64,000 bases of DNA from Anaeroglomus sp964630775 (GCA_964630775.1 CAZVYY010000005.1:62001-126000); one strand, 5' to 3'. Positions 1 to 9,275 are shown, counted from the stretch's first letter. A program made the numbers and translations. Notes: a model not told the origin generated them from the sequence alone.

Positions 1-725
1 TCTGGTCGTGGCTGATGGGCCGAGGCATCATCCACGAACCGGATGATATCCGCCCGGATAATCCCCCAGCCAATCCTGCTTTATTGAAGTATCTGGAAGC
101 TGAACTGGTACAGTCCGACTGGAACATCAAACACTTGTTCAAGCTCATTTGCACCTCGCGCACCTACCAGCAATCCTCAATTCCGCAAAGCGATAATCCC
201 AAAGTCGAAGCCCTCTTTGCCTGTTATCCGCCGCGGCAAATGGATGCGGAAGTGCTTATTGACGCCCTGTGTTATCTGGGCGGCACCGAAGTCAAGTACT
301 CCAGCCCCATCCCTGAACCATTTACATTCATCCCCGACGAACACCGCACCATCGAACTGGCCGACGGCAGCATCACCAGCCAGTTCCTCGAAATGTTCGG
401 CCGCCCCGCGCGCGATACCGGCCTCGAATCCGAACGCAGCAGCCATCCCACCGATGTGCAGCGGCTGTTTATGCTCAATTCCTCCGACGTGCGCAAAAAG
501 ATTACCCAAAGCCCGCTGCTGCGAAAAATCTTTGACGCCGGCAGAGGCAAACCCCGCGAGATGATCGCCAGCCTCTATATCACCATTTTATCGCGTTATC
601 CGACGCCCCAGGAATATCAAACCATCGAAACGCATTTTGCCGCCAAGCGAAACCGCTCCGGCGAAGCCGCCGAAGATTTAGCCTGGGCCTTGCTCAACAG
701 CAGAGAATTCTTATTCCGGCATTAA
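1..725 (+). CDS. DUF1553 domain protein, C-terminal part (cut by window start)
   Basis: The frame is open from base 3 and reads WSWLMGRGIIHEPDDIRPDN before the first ATG at 15, so the real gene begins upstream of the window. The motif with GRG-I-EP-DD-R and the later SRTYQQSS segment are characteristic of the C-terminal half of DUF1553 (PSD1-type) proteins, which are expanded in Planctomycetota and usually sit beside a DUF1501 gene, as here. The 236 visible residues after the ATG include the FMLNSSDVRKKI and SRYPTPQEYQ segments typical of the family end. The molecular function is not established; a role at the cell surface in cytochrome- or polysaccharide-linked catabolism is usually proposed. 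It ends 21 bases before the DUF1501 gene, so the two are likely co-transcribed. Confidence 0.9.
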   Translation, partial: WSWLMGRGIIHEPDDIRPDNPPANPALLKYLEAELVQSDWNIKHLFKLICTSRTYQQSSIPQSDNPKVEALFACYPPRQMDAEVLIDALCYLGGTEVKYSSPIPEPFTFIPDEHRTIELADGSITSQFLEMFGRPARDTGLESERSSHPTDVQRLFMLNSSDVRKKITQSPLLRKIFDAGRGKPREMIASLYITILSRYPTPQEYQTIETHFAAKRNRSGEAAEDLAWALLNSREFLFRH

Positions 726-746
726 AATGGTTGAGGACCTTAAACC

Positions 747-2093
747 ATGAAGCAGAATAGATCAAACATCCAAACCCTGAACCGCCGCGATATGCTCAAG
801 TGGTTGTTCGGCACCGCGGTCGCACCGGCCATCATCGAACCGGCCCGCCTGTTCGCCCAGGCCGCGCCGCCGCCTGCACCTGCCAAAGCCATCATTCAAA
901 TCTGGATGTGGGGCGGCCCGTGCCATCTGGATACCTTCGACCCCAAGCCCGACGCCGGCGATGCCTACACCGGCCCGTTCACAAAGCCCATTGCCACAAA
1001 CGTCGATGGCATCCGCATCGGCGAAATGCTCCCGCTGCTGGCCAAACAGGCCGACAAATATTCCCTCATCCGCAGCATGACCCATCGCAGCAACGCCCAC
1101 GAGACCGCGACTTACATGATGCAGACCGGCCGCAATCCCGGCGAGCGGCTGGTCTATCCGTCCATGGGAGCGGTGGTCTCGCTGTTCAAAGGCTATGACC
1201 ACGGATACAAAAGCCTGATTCCGCCGTATGTCGTATTGACCACGGCGCTGGGCCGTTTTTCGGAAGTGGGATTTCTCGGCCCAAAATACAAGCCGTTCGT
1301 CACCGGCGGCGACCCCAATAAAACGCCGTTTGCCGTCGAAGGCATTGTCGCCGAAGGCATCACCGAACAGCGACAGAAAGACCGCCGCCAACTGCTGAGC
1401 AGTCTCGATTCGCTGGGTCAGGCCCTCCCGGACAACGACGAATTCAAACGCTTCGACCAGTGCCAGAACAACGCCTACGAAATGATCCTTGGCGATGCCC
1501 GCAAGCTGTTCGATTTATCCCAGGAAAAAGCAGAACTCCGTGACCAGTATGGACGGACCACCTTCGGCCAGTCCTGCCTCATGGCCCGCCGCCTGGTCGA
1601 GCACGGTGTCCCCTACGTCGCGATTAACTACGGCGGCTGGGATACCCACAAGCAGCATTTCGAGACGATGCGCCGCAAACTCCCCGAATACGACAAAGGC
1701 CTGGCGACCCTCCTGCAGGATTTATCCAGCCGCGGCCTGCTGGACAGCACCATCGTCTCCAGCTATGGCGATTTCGGCCGCACACCCAAAGTCCAGTGGG
1801 AAGAGCCCTGGAACGGCGGACGCGGACACTACGGCAATTGTTTTTCGGCCCTCGTCGCCGGCGGCGGCTTCAAGGGCGGCTGCGTGGTCGGTGCTTCCGA
1901 TGCCCGCGGCGAAGAAGTCGCCCAGCGTCCTGTCTATCCGCAGGATTTAATCGGCACTTTTTACCAGTTGATGGGCATTGACCCCGACGGCCCGATGCCC
2001 AACCCCATGGGCATGGATATCAAAGTCATGCCCTCGGTCAACAAAGACGGCGCCCCAACCGGCGGCAGACTCAACGAAATTATAAAAGCCTGA
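747..2093 (+). CDS. DUF1501 domain protein, Tat-exported
   Basis: The 448-residue protein has an N-terminal segment with NRRDMLKWLFG followed by a hydrophobic stretch and an A-rich cleavage region, resembling a twin-arginine (Tat) signal. DUF1501 landmarks are visible: WMWGGPCHLDTFDPKP near residue 53, a HRSNAHETATYMMQTGR segment, GGWDTHKQHFE and SSYGDFGRTPK. The family is related to the alkaline phosphatase/sulfatase fold, but its substrate is unknown. It lies between a DUF1553 gene and a PPC-domain gene (6 bases downstream), a recurrent planctomycete arrangement, so the three probably form an operon and act together outside the cytoplasm. Confidence 0.93.
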   Translation: MKQNRSNIQTLNRRDMLKWLFGTAVAPAIIEPARLFAQAAPPPAPAKAIIQIWMWGGPCHLDTFDPKPDAGDAYTGPFTKPIATNVDGIRIGEMLPLLAKQADKYSLIRSMTHRSNAHETATYMMQTGRNPGERLVYPSMGAVVSLFKGYDHGYKSLIPPYVVLTTALGRFSEVGFLGPKYKPFVTGGDPNKTPFAVEGIVAEGITEQRQKDRRQLLSSLDSLGQALPDNDEFKRFDQCQNNAYEMILGDARKLFDLSQEKAELRDQYGRTTFGQSCLMARRLVEHGVPYVAINYGGWDTHKQHFETMRRKLPEYDKGLATLLQDLSSRGLLDSTIVSSYGDFGRTPKVQWEEPWNGGRGHYGNCFSALVAGGGFKGGCVVGASDARGEEVAQRPVYPQDLIGTFYQLMGIDPDGPMPNPMGMDIKVMPSVNKDGAPTGGRLNEIIKA

Positions 2094-2099
2094 TTCCTT

Positions 2100-4133
2100 A
2101 TGAAGACAATAAAACAAATTGCATTAACGGTTCTGATTCTCGGCGTTGGCTGTGCCTGGGCGGAGACGACCCCCAAACTGCCGAATATCGGCTATCTCTA
2201 TCCGGCCGGCGCTCAGCAGGGCACGACCATCCAGATCACCGTCGGCGGACGAAACCTCCGCGGTGTCAAAGAAATCTATGTTTCCGGCGAAGGCGTCAAG
2301 GCCTCCTTAGTCACCTACCAGGGGCGGCTCAAATCCCTCAACCAGCAGCAGCGGGATGAATTAAACAGCCGCCTGCGCGAGCTGCGCCAGAAATACGCCC
2401 CGCCCGGCCAGAACCGCCGCGTTGCTCCACCGGCCCCGAACTCCTCCGCCCCCAAAACCGATCCCAACGCAGTCGCCACCCCGACAGAACCGGTCAGGCT
2501 GCCCGACCATCCCATGCTGCGCAACCTCGACAAGCTCAGCGCCGAAGGCCTCCAGAAAGTGGTCGATGAATTCATCCGCCCCAACCTCAACCAGATCAAT
2601 CCGCAAATCGCCGAGACCGTGCTGATTGAAATCACCGTCGCTCCCGATGCCGCACCGGGTAACCGCCAGATCCGCCTCGGGACAGCCAATGGATTGACCA
2701 ATCCGATGCTCTTCGAGATCGGCACGCTGCCCGAAATCCGCGAGCCGGACTATGCCGACCCCGGCAAGCCCGTCATCACCCGCCTGACCGTTCCATCGGT
2801 CATCAACGGCCAGATTCTCCCCGGCGAAGTGGACCGCTTCCGCTTTGCAGGTAAACAGGGCCAGCATCTGGTCATCGACACCCACGCCCGCCGCCTGATT
2901 CCGTATCTGGGCGATGCCGTGCCGGGCTGGTTTCAGGCGACCCTGAGCCTGGCCGATGCTGATGGCCGCGAAGTCGCCTTCGCCGACGACTTCCGTTTCG
3001 ACCCCGACCCTGTACTTTATTACCAAATCCCCCGCGACGGCGATTATATCCTGACCATCAACGACGCCATCTATCGCGGACGTGAAGATTTTGTCTATCG
3101 CATCGCCGTGGCCCAACAGCCGTTTGTAACCTCCATTTTCCCGCTGGGCGGCCCTGCGGATAAACCCCTGACGGCAACCGCCAACGGCTGGAACCTGTCC
3201 GAAAAACAAATCAGCCTTGATGCCCGCCCCGACGGCCCCGCGATACGCACCCACCAATTCCAGCAGGATGGCCTGCGCTCCAATCCCATACTCTATGCCC
3301 TCGATACACTGCCCGAAATCGATGAAAACGAAGACAACAATACCAGCGACCAAGCCCAGAAAATCGACCTGCCCCGTATCATCAATGGCCGCATCGCCCG
3401 GCCCGGCGACATGGATATCTTTCGATTCGAAGGCAAAGCCGGCCAGAAAATCGTCATCGAAGTCCTGGGCCGCCGCCTGCATTCCCCGCTGGATTCACTG
3501 ATTCGCCTCAAAGATGCCAACGGCAAAACCCTGGCCTGGAATGACGATTGCGAAGATAAGGAATCCGGCCTGATGACCCACTATGCCGATTCGTATCTGA
3601 CATTTACGCTGCCCGAAGACGGCGCCTATGATGTCTGCCTGACCGATTCCCAATCCCACGGCGGCACCGACTACGGCTATCGCCTGCGCATCAGCCCGCC
3701 GCGTCCCGATTTTTCCGTCTATGTCGATCCGGCCAGCCTGACCATTCCCGCCGGCCGCAGCGTCCCGGTGAACATCCACGTCTTCCGCCGCGATGGATTC
3801 GATGGCGAAGTGGAACTGACCCTCAAAAACGCCCCCAGAGGCTTTGTCTTAAGCGGCGGACCGGTACCGGCTGGACAAAATGATATGAGTATGACCCTGA
3901 CCGCCCCGGCCAATGCCCCCGCCCGCGCGATTCCCCTGCAATTCCAGGCCCGTGCCCAGATTGACGGCAAGCCCGTCACCCGCCCGGTCACCGCCTGCCA
4001 GGACATGATGCAGGCCTTCATTTATCGCCATTATGTCCCCTCGCAGGATTTCGTGGTTACCGTCACCGGAACCCGCCGCACCTCCCGTCCCGCCCCCCAG
4101 GCCGCAAAACCATCCACCCCGTCTGAAATCTGA
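2100..4133 (+). CDS. Exported PPC (bacterial pre-peptidase C-terminal) domain protein
   Basis: The 677-residue product starts with a Sec-type signal peptide ending near CAWA. It then has an IPT/TIG-like segment (YLYPAGAQQGTTIQITVGG) that often opens this family. A Pro-rich linker lies around residues 105-140. Two PPC-like beta-sandwich repeats follow, each with the sequence pattern VINGxIxxPGDxDxFRFxxKxGQ, near residues 230-330 and 430-530. A C-terminal beta-rich tail is rich in Pro and Ala. No catalytic motif was seen. It starts 6 bases after the DUF1501 stop, so it is probably the third gene of the DUF1553-DUF1501-PPC unit and may bind a partner or ligand at the cell surface (inference). 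Confidence 0.85.
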   Translation: MKTIKQIALTVLILGVGCAWAETTPKLPNIGYLYPAGAQQGTTIQITVGGRNLRGVKEIYVSGEGVKASLVTYQGRLKSLNQQQRDELNSRLRELRQKYAPPGQNRRVAPPAPNSSAPKTDPNAVATPTEPVRLPDHPMLRNLDKLSAEGLQKVVDEFIRPNLNQINPQIAETVLIEITVAPDAAPGNRQIRLGTANGLTNPMLFEIGTLPEIREPDYADPGKPVITRLTVPSVINGQILPGEVDRFRFAGKQGQHLVIDTHARRLIPYLGDAVPGWFQATLSLADADGREVAFADDFRFDPDPVLYYQIPRDGDYILTINDAIYRGREDFVYRIAVAQQPFVTSIFPLGGPADKPLTATANGWNLSEKQISLDARPDGPAIRTHQFQQDGLRSNPILYALDTLPEIDENEDNNTSDQAQKIDLPRIINGRIARPGDMDIFRFEGKAGQKIVIEVLGRRLHSPLDSLIRLKDANGKTLAWNDDCEDKESGLMTHYADSYLTFTLPEDGAYDVCLTDSQSHGGTDYGYRLRISPPRPDFSVYVDPASLTIPAGRSVPVNIHVFRRDGFDGEVELTLKNAPRGFVLSGGPVPAGQNDMSMTLTAPANAPARAIPLQFQARAQIDGKPVTRPVTACQDMMQAFIYRHYVPSQDFVVTVTGTRRTSRPAPQAAKPSTPSEI

Positions 4134-4188
4134 AATCTCAATTTTGTCTTCCGCGTCCCCCGTGGTCGCCCCTCTTCCGCTTCATTCC

Positions 4189-4290
4189 TCAATTCCCGCA
4201 ATGGAAAATCGAAAATGGAAAATTAAAAAATTTGCCCCCCCCGCATACCTGTATACCTAATCATATATTCCTTGTATCCATGTATTCTTG
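4189..4290 (-). repeat. Dispersed A-rich/TTTTCGATTTTCC intergenic repeat, copy 1
   Basis: On the minus strand this stretch has ACAAG/ATACA-type short words followed by AATTTTCCATTTTCGATTTT and CCATTGCGGGAATTGAGG. The same order of words recurs on the plus strand at 9966-10136 and 18553-18663. It lies between the PPC gene and purD and contains no convincing ORF. Confidence 0.5.
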
Positions 4291-4416
4291 TTTTGCCTTG
4301 TTTTTTGCCCCTGTTCGGGGTACTATTCCCCCTCGGCAGAGAACCCCAGATAAACGGGGCCGCACCAGAATAGAACTGCGGCAGCGGCCTGGAATTTCAA
4401 TAAAAGAGGATAAGAT

Positions 4417-5688
4417 ATGAACGTTTTACTTGTAGGCTCGGGCGGCAGAGAACATGCCATTGCATGGAAGCTGTCCCAATCAAAAAAGCTCCGGAAACTC
4501 TACATTGCCCCCGGCAACCCCGGCACCGCCCAGTACGGCGAGAATGTCGCCATAGCCGACACCGATATCCCGGGCCTCGTCGCTTTTGCCAAAAGCAAAA
4601 AGATCGACCTGGCCGTCATTGGCCCGGAAGACCCGCTGTCAGCCGGCATCGTCGATGAGATGGAAAAGGCCGGCATCATGGCCTTCGGTCCCTCCGGCGC
4701 CGCCGCCCAGATTGAAGCCGACAAGGCCTTCTCCAAGCAGATTATGCGGTCCAACAGCATCCCCACCGCCGAAGGCCGAACCTTCGACAAGTTCGAGGAT
4801 GCCAAGGCCTTTATCGCCACCCGCGACGAACCCGTCGTGGTCAAGGCCGCCGGCCTGGCCAAAGGCAAAGGCGTTTTTGTCTGTGATGACCCCGCCGAGG
4901 CCATTCTTGCCGCCGAAAAAATCATGGTCGGCAAGCTCTTCGGTGATGCGGGCAAGACCGTCGTCGTCGAAGATAAGCTGCTCGGCCAGGAAGCCTCCAT
5001 CCTTGCCTTTGTGGACGGCAAGAGCATCTATGTGATGGAGTCTGCCCAGGACCACAAGCCCATCGGCGATGGCGACACCGGCGACAACACCGGCGGCATG
5101 GGGGCCTACAGTCCCGCCCCCGTCGTATCCGATGCCATGATGAACCAGATTATCCGCGAAGTGCTCATCCCCACCGTCGATGGCATGAACCGCAATGACA
5201 CGCCGTACAAAGGCGTCCTGTATGCGGGCATGATGCTCACCCAGGGCGGCCCTCGCGTGCTCGAGTTCAACGCCCGCTTTGGCGACCCCGAAACCCAGCC
5301 CATCCTGATGCGGATGAAAAGCGACCTGCTGGAAGTCCTCGTCGCGGTCTGTCAGGGCAAGCTTGATGACGTAACCATCCGCTGGGATCAGCGACCCGCC
5401 GTCTGTGTGGTCATGGCCTCCGGAGGCTATCCCGGCAAATATGAAAAGGGCAAAGTCATCACCGGCCTCGACGCCGCCGCCAAGCTCAAAGATGTCATGG
5501 TTTTCCATGCCGGCACCGCCGAAAAAGACGGCCAGATCGTCACTGCCGGCGGACGGGTGTTGGGCGTAACCGCACTGGGCGACACCATCGCCCAGGCCAA
5601 GGCCAAAGCCTACGAAGCCGTCGCCCTGATTGCCTTCGATGGCGCCTACTGCCGCAAAGACATCGCCGACAAAGCCATTAAACAATAG
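4417..5688 (+). CDS. purD: Phosphoribosylamine--glycine ligase (GAR synthetase)
   Basis: PurD performs the second step of de novo purine synthesis: ATP-dependent ligation of glycine to phosphoribosylamine in the cytoplasm. The 423-residue length is normal. The N-terminal MNVLLVGSGGREHAIAWKL is the PurD signature. The ATP-grasp domain is recognisable from KAAGLAKGKGVFVC, the GDTGDNTGGMGAYSPAP loop and the metal-binding LEFNARFGDPETQ segment. An AGAGGA ribosome-binding site lies upstream of the ATG. It stands alone: no other purine genes are in the window, and its neighbours are a surface-protein operon and a degraded mobile-looking gene. No purine riboswitch was recognised in the 280-base leader. 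Confidence 0.98.
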   Translation: MNVLLVGSGGREHAIAWKLSQSKKLRKLYIAPGNPGTAQYGENVAIADTDIPGLVAFAKSKKIDLAVIGPEDPLSAGIVDEMEKAGIMAFGPSGAAAQIEADKAFSKQIMRSNSIPTAEGRTFDKFEDAKAFIATRDEPVVVKAAGLAKGKGVFVCDDPAEAILAAEKIMVGKLFGDAGKTVVVEDKLLGQEASILAFVDGKSIYVMESAQDHKPIGDGDTGDNTGGMGAYSPAPVVSDAMMNQIIREVLIPTVDGMNRNDTPYKGVLYAGMMLTQGGPRVLEFNARFGDPETQPILMRMKSDLLEVLVAVCQGKLDDVTIRWDQRPAVCVVMASGGYPGKYEKGKVITGLDAAAKLKDVMVFHAGTAEKDGQIVTAGGRVLGVTALGDTIAQAKAKAYEAVALIAFDGAYCRKDIADKAIKQ

Positions 5689-5715
5689 CGAAGTCAGTAT
5701 GATCAAGAATTAGTT

Positions 5716-5797
5716 TGTCTTCACCATGAAGCACATGAAGTTCAGGAAGAATAAATCATATTTCTTCATGCTCTTCCTGCTCTTCATGGTGAAATGA
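5716..5797. repeat. CACCATGAAG...CTTCATGGTGA hairpin repeat, left copy flanking GxxExxY gene
   Basis: About 80 bases begin with TTCACCATGAAG and end with CTTCATGGTGAA, so the ends are inverted repeats that can fold into a long imperfect hairpin. A nearly identical copy lies in direct orientation at 6239-6321, on the other side of the GxxExxY pseudogene. More diverged copies occur at 9897-9960 and 20873-20944. Confidence 0.75.
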
Positions 5798-5821
5798 ATA
5801 TATGACAAGGAGCTGCTGAGA

Positions 5822-6233
5822 ATGGATATTGTTGATATTGGTTGTGGAACAGGCAGTAAGAAGGAGTTCAGTGAATTATCCAAAAAGGTCATTGGCTGTG
5901 CGATTGAGGTGCATAGGACCTTGGGGCCGGGTCTGCTGGAATCAGCCTATCAGCAGTGTTTTTGTTATGAACTGCCATTTGAATAATATCCAATTCACAA
6001 AAGTACAACCGTTGTCGATTCAATATAAGGGCTGTCTTGTCGAGTGTGGCTATAGGATGGATATTGTGGTGGAAAAAGAAATCCTTATTGAGTTAAAAAG
6101 TGTTGAGCAATTGATGCGAATTCATGAGGCTCAGATTTTGTCATACATGAAGCTGGCAAATATCAGACAGGGGTATTTGATCAATTTCAATGTCAGGTTG
6201 TTAAAAGATGGGTTAAAAAGTTTTGTTTTGTAA
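5822..6233 (+). pseudogene. GxxExxY family protein, frameshifted
   Basis: Two frames together encode a GxxExxY protein (PDDEXK-related family of unknown function). From the ATG at 5822 one frame reads SKKVIGCAIEVHRTLGPGLL and ESAYQQCFCYEL, then stops at 5984-5986. The neighbouring frame continues with HLNNIQFTKVQPLSIQYKG, CGYRMDIVVEKEILIELKSV and INFNVRLLKDG to 6233. Removing one C at 5975/5976 gives an uninterrupted protein running CYEL-HLNNIQF, exactly as expected for the family, so this is a single-base insertion or a sequencing error. The first 14 codons are unlike usual family starts and contain VDIGCGTG, probably by chance. The gene sits between two copies of an 80-base hairpin repeat. 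Confidence 0.85.
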
Positions 6234-6238
6234 CGTAT

Positions 6239-6321
6239 TGTCTTCACCGTGAAGCACATGAAGTTCAGGAAGGATAAATCATAATATTTCTTCCTGCTCT
6301 TCATGCTCTTCATGGTGAGAA
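6239..6321. repeat. CACCATGAAG...CTTCATGGTGA hairpin repeat, right copy
   Basis: Direct repeat of 5716-5797 with a few substitutions: TTCACCGTGAAGCACATGAA at the left end and GCTCTTCATGGTGA at the right end. It begins 6 bases after the GxxExxY stop codon, so the repeats tightly bracket that gene. Confidence 0.75.
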
Positions 6322-6336
6322 AGAATTGAGACATAA

Positions 6337-6366
6337 AAAAAGCCCTTCCGTGATGGAAGGGCTTTT
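6337..6366 (-). terminator. Rho-independent terminator of the SH3-domain gene
   Basis: AAAAGCCCTTCC - GTGAT - GGAAGGGCTTTT forms a perfect 12-bp stem with a 5-base loop and T-runs on both strands. It lies 29 bases past the stop of the minus-strand gene ending at 6395 and could also stop transcription from the left. Confidence 0.85.
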
Positions 6367-6394
6367 GTATTTGCAGGTTGTATGACGAGGCTCG

Positions 6395-7747
6395 TTACTG
6401 CTGGACCTCTTCAATGTTGGTGGCGGTAATCAGGCTGACTAATTCCTTGGGGCTGTTGACGAAGCGGCCCATGATGCCGACTTTCTTGTTGAACAGGCTT
6501 TCGGCCTTGGCTGCGACGCCGGCTTCGCTGGGCACCACATAGGCAATCACGCGTCCCTGGTCATTGGTCAGCAGGAACCGCTTCTGGGCGGTGTTGCCGC
6601 TATAGACATAGGACTGTTTCAGGATGCCGGTCATCACATACTGTTCATACTGTTTGGCGATCTTTTCGAGCTGTGCCTTGCGGGCCTCGTCGATCTGCTT
6701 GCGAATCTCGGCCATTTTCTGATCCTGCTGCTTCATCTGGTCGCCGGCCGAGATAGCCAGTTCGTACCGCGTGATGCGGTCCGACAGATACTTGGCATAC
6801 TGGGCGGCAATCCCGGCCTCGTTCGGGTCAGCCAGCATCGGCTCCAGAACTTTCTTGTACTCATCATACTTCTGGTCGGGAACAGGCTTCTTGATTTCTT
6901 CATCCAGTTTGGCCGACAGGTCATAACACTGCTTCAGATAGGTCTGTTCCATCGCAGGCCGAGCGGGCACGACCGGCTTGGGCTCTTCCTTCTTGGGTTC
7001 GACAGCCTCTTCCGGCTTGATCTCGGTGGTCACGTCGGTCAGCTTGGCTTCGCCTTCCTTGACCTCGGTTTGGGGGGCTTTGGCAGGTTCTTCCTTTTTG
7101 GGTTCTTCTTTCTTTACTTCCGGCAGGATGGGCTTGAGGCTTTCACCGCTGACATAGAGGAACGCGCCGGCCGGGGGGATGATCTTATAATAGTCGCCTT
7201 CGCCGGCAGGGTTGCCCACGATTTCCACCGAGGCGCCCTTGTTCAGCTTGGTCTGCAGGCTCGACGACCGCATGGGTTCGACAAAATCCGAACCTGCCCA
7301 GACGCGAACCACATCATCGGTCACCGTGCCTTTGGTGGGCTGGGCCGGATCGACGGTGACATACTTCTTGGAAATCCAGGAAAAGCTGCCCGGAGGCGGC
7401 AGAATCTTGAACCAGTTGTTGGCTTCGGCGGCGGCTACTGTAACCCGCTGCGGGGCATTGAGCTTGCCGCAGTGATAATAGGCCGTGCCCGGACCGCTGC
7501 GGACATAAACTTCGGTACCGATGACCTCGGCCATGTAGGGGAACTGCACAACAGCGGGTTGTGCAACAGCGGGTGCCGGAGTTGGTTGAGCTGGGGCAGG
7601 GGTTGGCTGGGCAGGTGCGGCTGCCGGAGTCGCTGCGGCAGGCTGAGCCGGTGCCGGCTGGGCCGGGGCGGGTGTTTCGGCTGCCCAGACCACGGCACAA
7701 CAAGTTAAAATGATGGCTGCGAAAAGTCCATTTTTCATCATACGCAT
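6395..7747 (-). CDS. Exported bacterial SH3-domain protein
   Basis: The 450-residue protein has a signal peptide ending in VVWAAE, then a low-complexity Pro/Ala/Gln spacer (about residues 24-65). Two SH3b-like domains follow: one at about 70-135 with EVYVRSGPGTAYYHCGKL and SWISKKYV, and one at about 140-205 with VRVWAGSD and GAFLYVSGESLKPI. A Lys/Glu/Pro-rich linker leads to a charged, helical C-terminal half, probably coiled coil around residues 330-380. SH3b domains of this type commonly bind peptidoglycan or peptides, so a periplasmic or cell-envelope role is likely but unproven. The ATG has a GGAGAAAG Shine-Dalgarno upstream. It is transcribed alone, with a strong terminator behind it. 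Confidence 0.82.
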   Translation of the reverse strand: MRMMKNGLFAAIILTCCAVVWAAETPAPAQPAPAQPAAATPAAAPAQPTPAPAQPTPAPAVAQPAVVQFPYMAEVIGTEVYVRSGPGTAYYHCGKLNAPQRVTVAAAEANNWFKILPPPGSFSWISKKYVTVDPAQPTKGTVTDDVVRVWAGSDFVEPMRSSSLQTKLNKGASVEIVGNPAGEGDYYKIIPPAGAFLYVSGESLKPILPEVKKEEPKKEEPAKAPQTEVKEGEAKLTDVTTEIKPEEAVEPKKEEPKPVVPARPAMEQTYLKQCYDLSAKLDEEIKKPVPDQKYDEYKKVLEPMLADPNEAGIAAQYAKYLSDRITRYELAISAGDQMKQQDQKMAEIRKQIDEARKAQLEKIAKQYEQYVMTGILKQSYVYSGNTAQKRFLLTNDQGRVIAYVVPSEAGVAAKAESLFNKKVGIMGRFVNSPKELVSLITATNIEEVQQ

Positions 7748-7863
7748 AGCACTTTCTCCATATTATCTATTTTATCACTAATTCCGGATAAACTGTTTCC
7801 AGTATCCATCTAATTCACCTTAGCACCATCCCGCAGGGATGTCAATATTTTTCATGCATCCGG

Positions 7864-9045
7864 CTAACGGACCAATTCCGTTAACAAGTCCTTGCACATC
7901 CGGATCTGGTCAGGCTGCGACAGTTTTTGCTGAGCTGTCTGGAGCAGCTCCTTTGCCCTGTCCGCCTTCCGGATATATCGGGTATAGAGCAATCCGAGCA
8001 TGAGTTGAACCTGCTCAATATACTCGTAACCTGGGTAATTTGTGATAAAATTCTCATAGGCCTGTGCGGCCGGGTTCCACCGTCCGGCGGACATCAACTG
8101 GTTGGCCACATCAAGCTGCTGCTGGCGCCCGAGGGTTTGTTTGGGGTCCACCTCAAGCAGCTCTTCGTACAACTCCGCGGCCTGAGCGATATTTTTATAC
8201 GCTATCGATGAGCTGATTTGTTCACGATAATAGTCGATTTCGGGGCTGTCCTCGGCTTCGGCAGCGGTTTTGACCTGTGCATTGACGGGTTTGCGGAGTC
8301 GGGGGCTGAACGGGTCGTAGCCATCCGAAACGGCATCTTTGAAGACCCGCCTGCGGTTCCACTGACGAATCATGGACCACATATCCATGCCGCCGGAGTC
8401 AATAAGACGGACACCCAACAGTGCCAGGATCGCCAGGATTCCAAAGAAGTAGCCTGCCAAGTGGGCGTCATAGGCGATGGCCTGGGAGGAGAATTTGGGT
8501 TCGAAGATATTGTCCCAGACAATCAGCTTGAAAGCGATGAAATACAGGGCGCGAATCTCGAAAGTATCCCAGAAATAGAAGAACATAAAAAAGACAGTAA
8601 TCAGCGTATTTGGGAACAAGACCAGGTAGGCCCCGGTGACCGCGGCCACGGCGCCGCTGGCCCCCAGCACGGGGCTGGTATGCAGCAGGGAATGGCCGAT
8701 GCCTGAAAAAACCGCCCCGGCAAAGTAGAAGCACAAATACCCCACATTACCCAGCCGGTCGTTGACGTTGTTGCCGAACATGAACAGGAAGTACATATTG
8801 CCGATGATGTGCATCCAGCCGCCATGCAGGAAGGCGTAGGTGACGAACTGCCAGATGTAGGGTCGGTCGGGGGTGAGCATGAACTGCTGGGCTGCGGGGC
8901 GCAAAGGCTCCACGAGACGCTGGCCGTAGATGAAGACTTCATGCGGCCAGAAGGTCAGCAGAAAAATGAAGACATTGGCGGCAATCAGCAGATAGTTGGC
9001 ATAGGGGGTATGCCGCGGGCTGATACTGGTTCGTATTGGAATCAT
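7864..9045 (-). CDS. Rhomboid-family intramembrane serine protease with C-terminal helical extension
   Basis: The product cleaves transmembrane substrates within the membrane. The 393-residue sequence begins MIPIRTSISPRHTPYANYLL, typical of soil and planctomycete rhomboids. The catalytic serine lies in GASG (Ser130) and the histidine in DAHLAGY (His195). The HGGWMHIIGN segment (residues 74-83) supplies the conserved loop and oxyanion-side residues. About six membrane segments end near residue 225. The remaining 165 residues are soluble and helical with a TPR-like pattern (YEELLEVDPKQTLG, AAQAYENFITNYPGYEY), absent from minimal rhomboids. No strong ribosome-binding site was seen before the ATG. 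It is probably monocistronic. Confidence 0.93.
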   Translation of the reverse strand: MIPIRTSISPRHTPYANYLLIAANVFIFLLTFWPHEVFIYGQRLVEPLRPAAQQFMLTPDRPYIWQFVTYAFLHGGWMHIIGNMYFLFMFGNNVNDRLGNVGYLCFYFAGAVFSGIGHSLLHTSPVLGASGAVAAVTGAYLVLFPNTLITVFFMFFYFWDTFEIRALYFIAFKLIVWDNIFEPKFSSQAIAYDAHLAGYFFGILAILALLGVRLIDSGGMDMWSMIRQWNRRRVFKDAVSDGYDPFSPRLRKPVNAQVKTAAEAEDSPEIDYYREQISSSIAYKNIAQAAELYEELLEVDPKQTLGRQQQLDVANQLMSAGRWNPAAQAYENFITNYPGYEYIEQVQLMLGLLYTRYIRKADRAKELLQTAQQKLSQPDQIRMCKDLLTELVR

Positions 9046-9275
9046 AGAATGCTGCGTTTTCCGGATTTAACGTTATTCATTCAATTCAGGATATAACTAA
9101 AGACCGCCGTCAAGGCTGGATCGTTCCATCTTTTCCGAACAATCCGAGGCAGTATATCTCAGACCACCGGGCCGGACAATATAAAAACCTCACCTGCCAT
9201 GCAGTATTGAGACGATAAGCTATTTTTCGGCAAAGGGTTACGAATTCTTTAGCCGACCGGGGCCGGAGAGGGGAG

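Noticed and set aside
4300..4416. Purine riboswitch or structured leader of purD
   Set aside because: Short G+C-rich pairs such as CCCC-TGTT-CGGGG occur, but no conserved riboswitch core could be recognised.
5822..5870. Methyltransferase-like VDIGCGTG at the start of the GxxExxY frame
   Set aside because: Only eight residues and no further methyltransferase sequence; probably chance or fusion of non-coding DNA to the reading frame.
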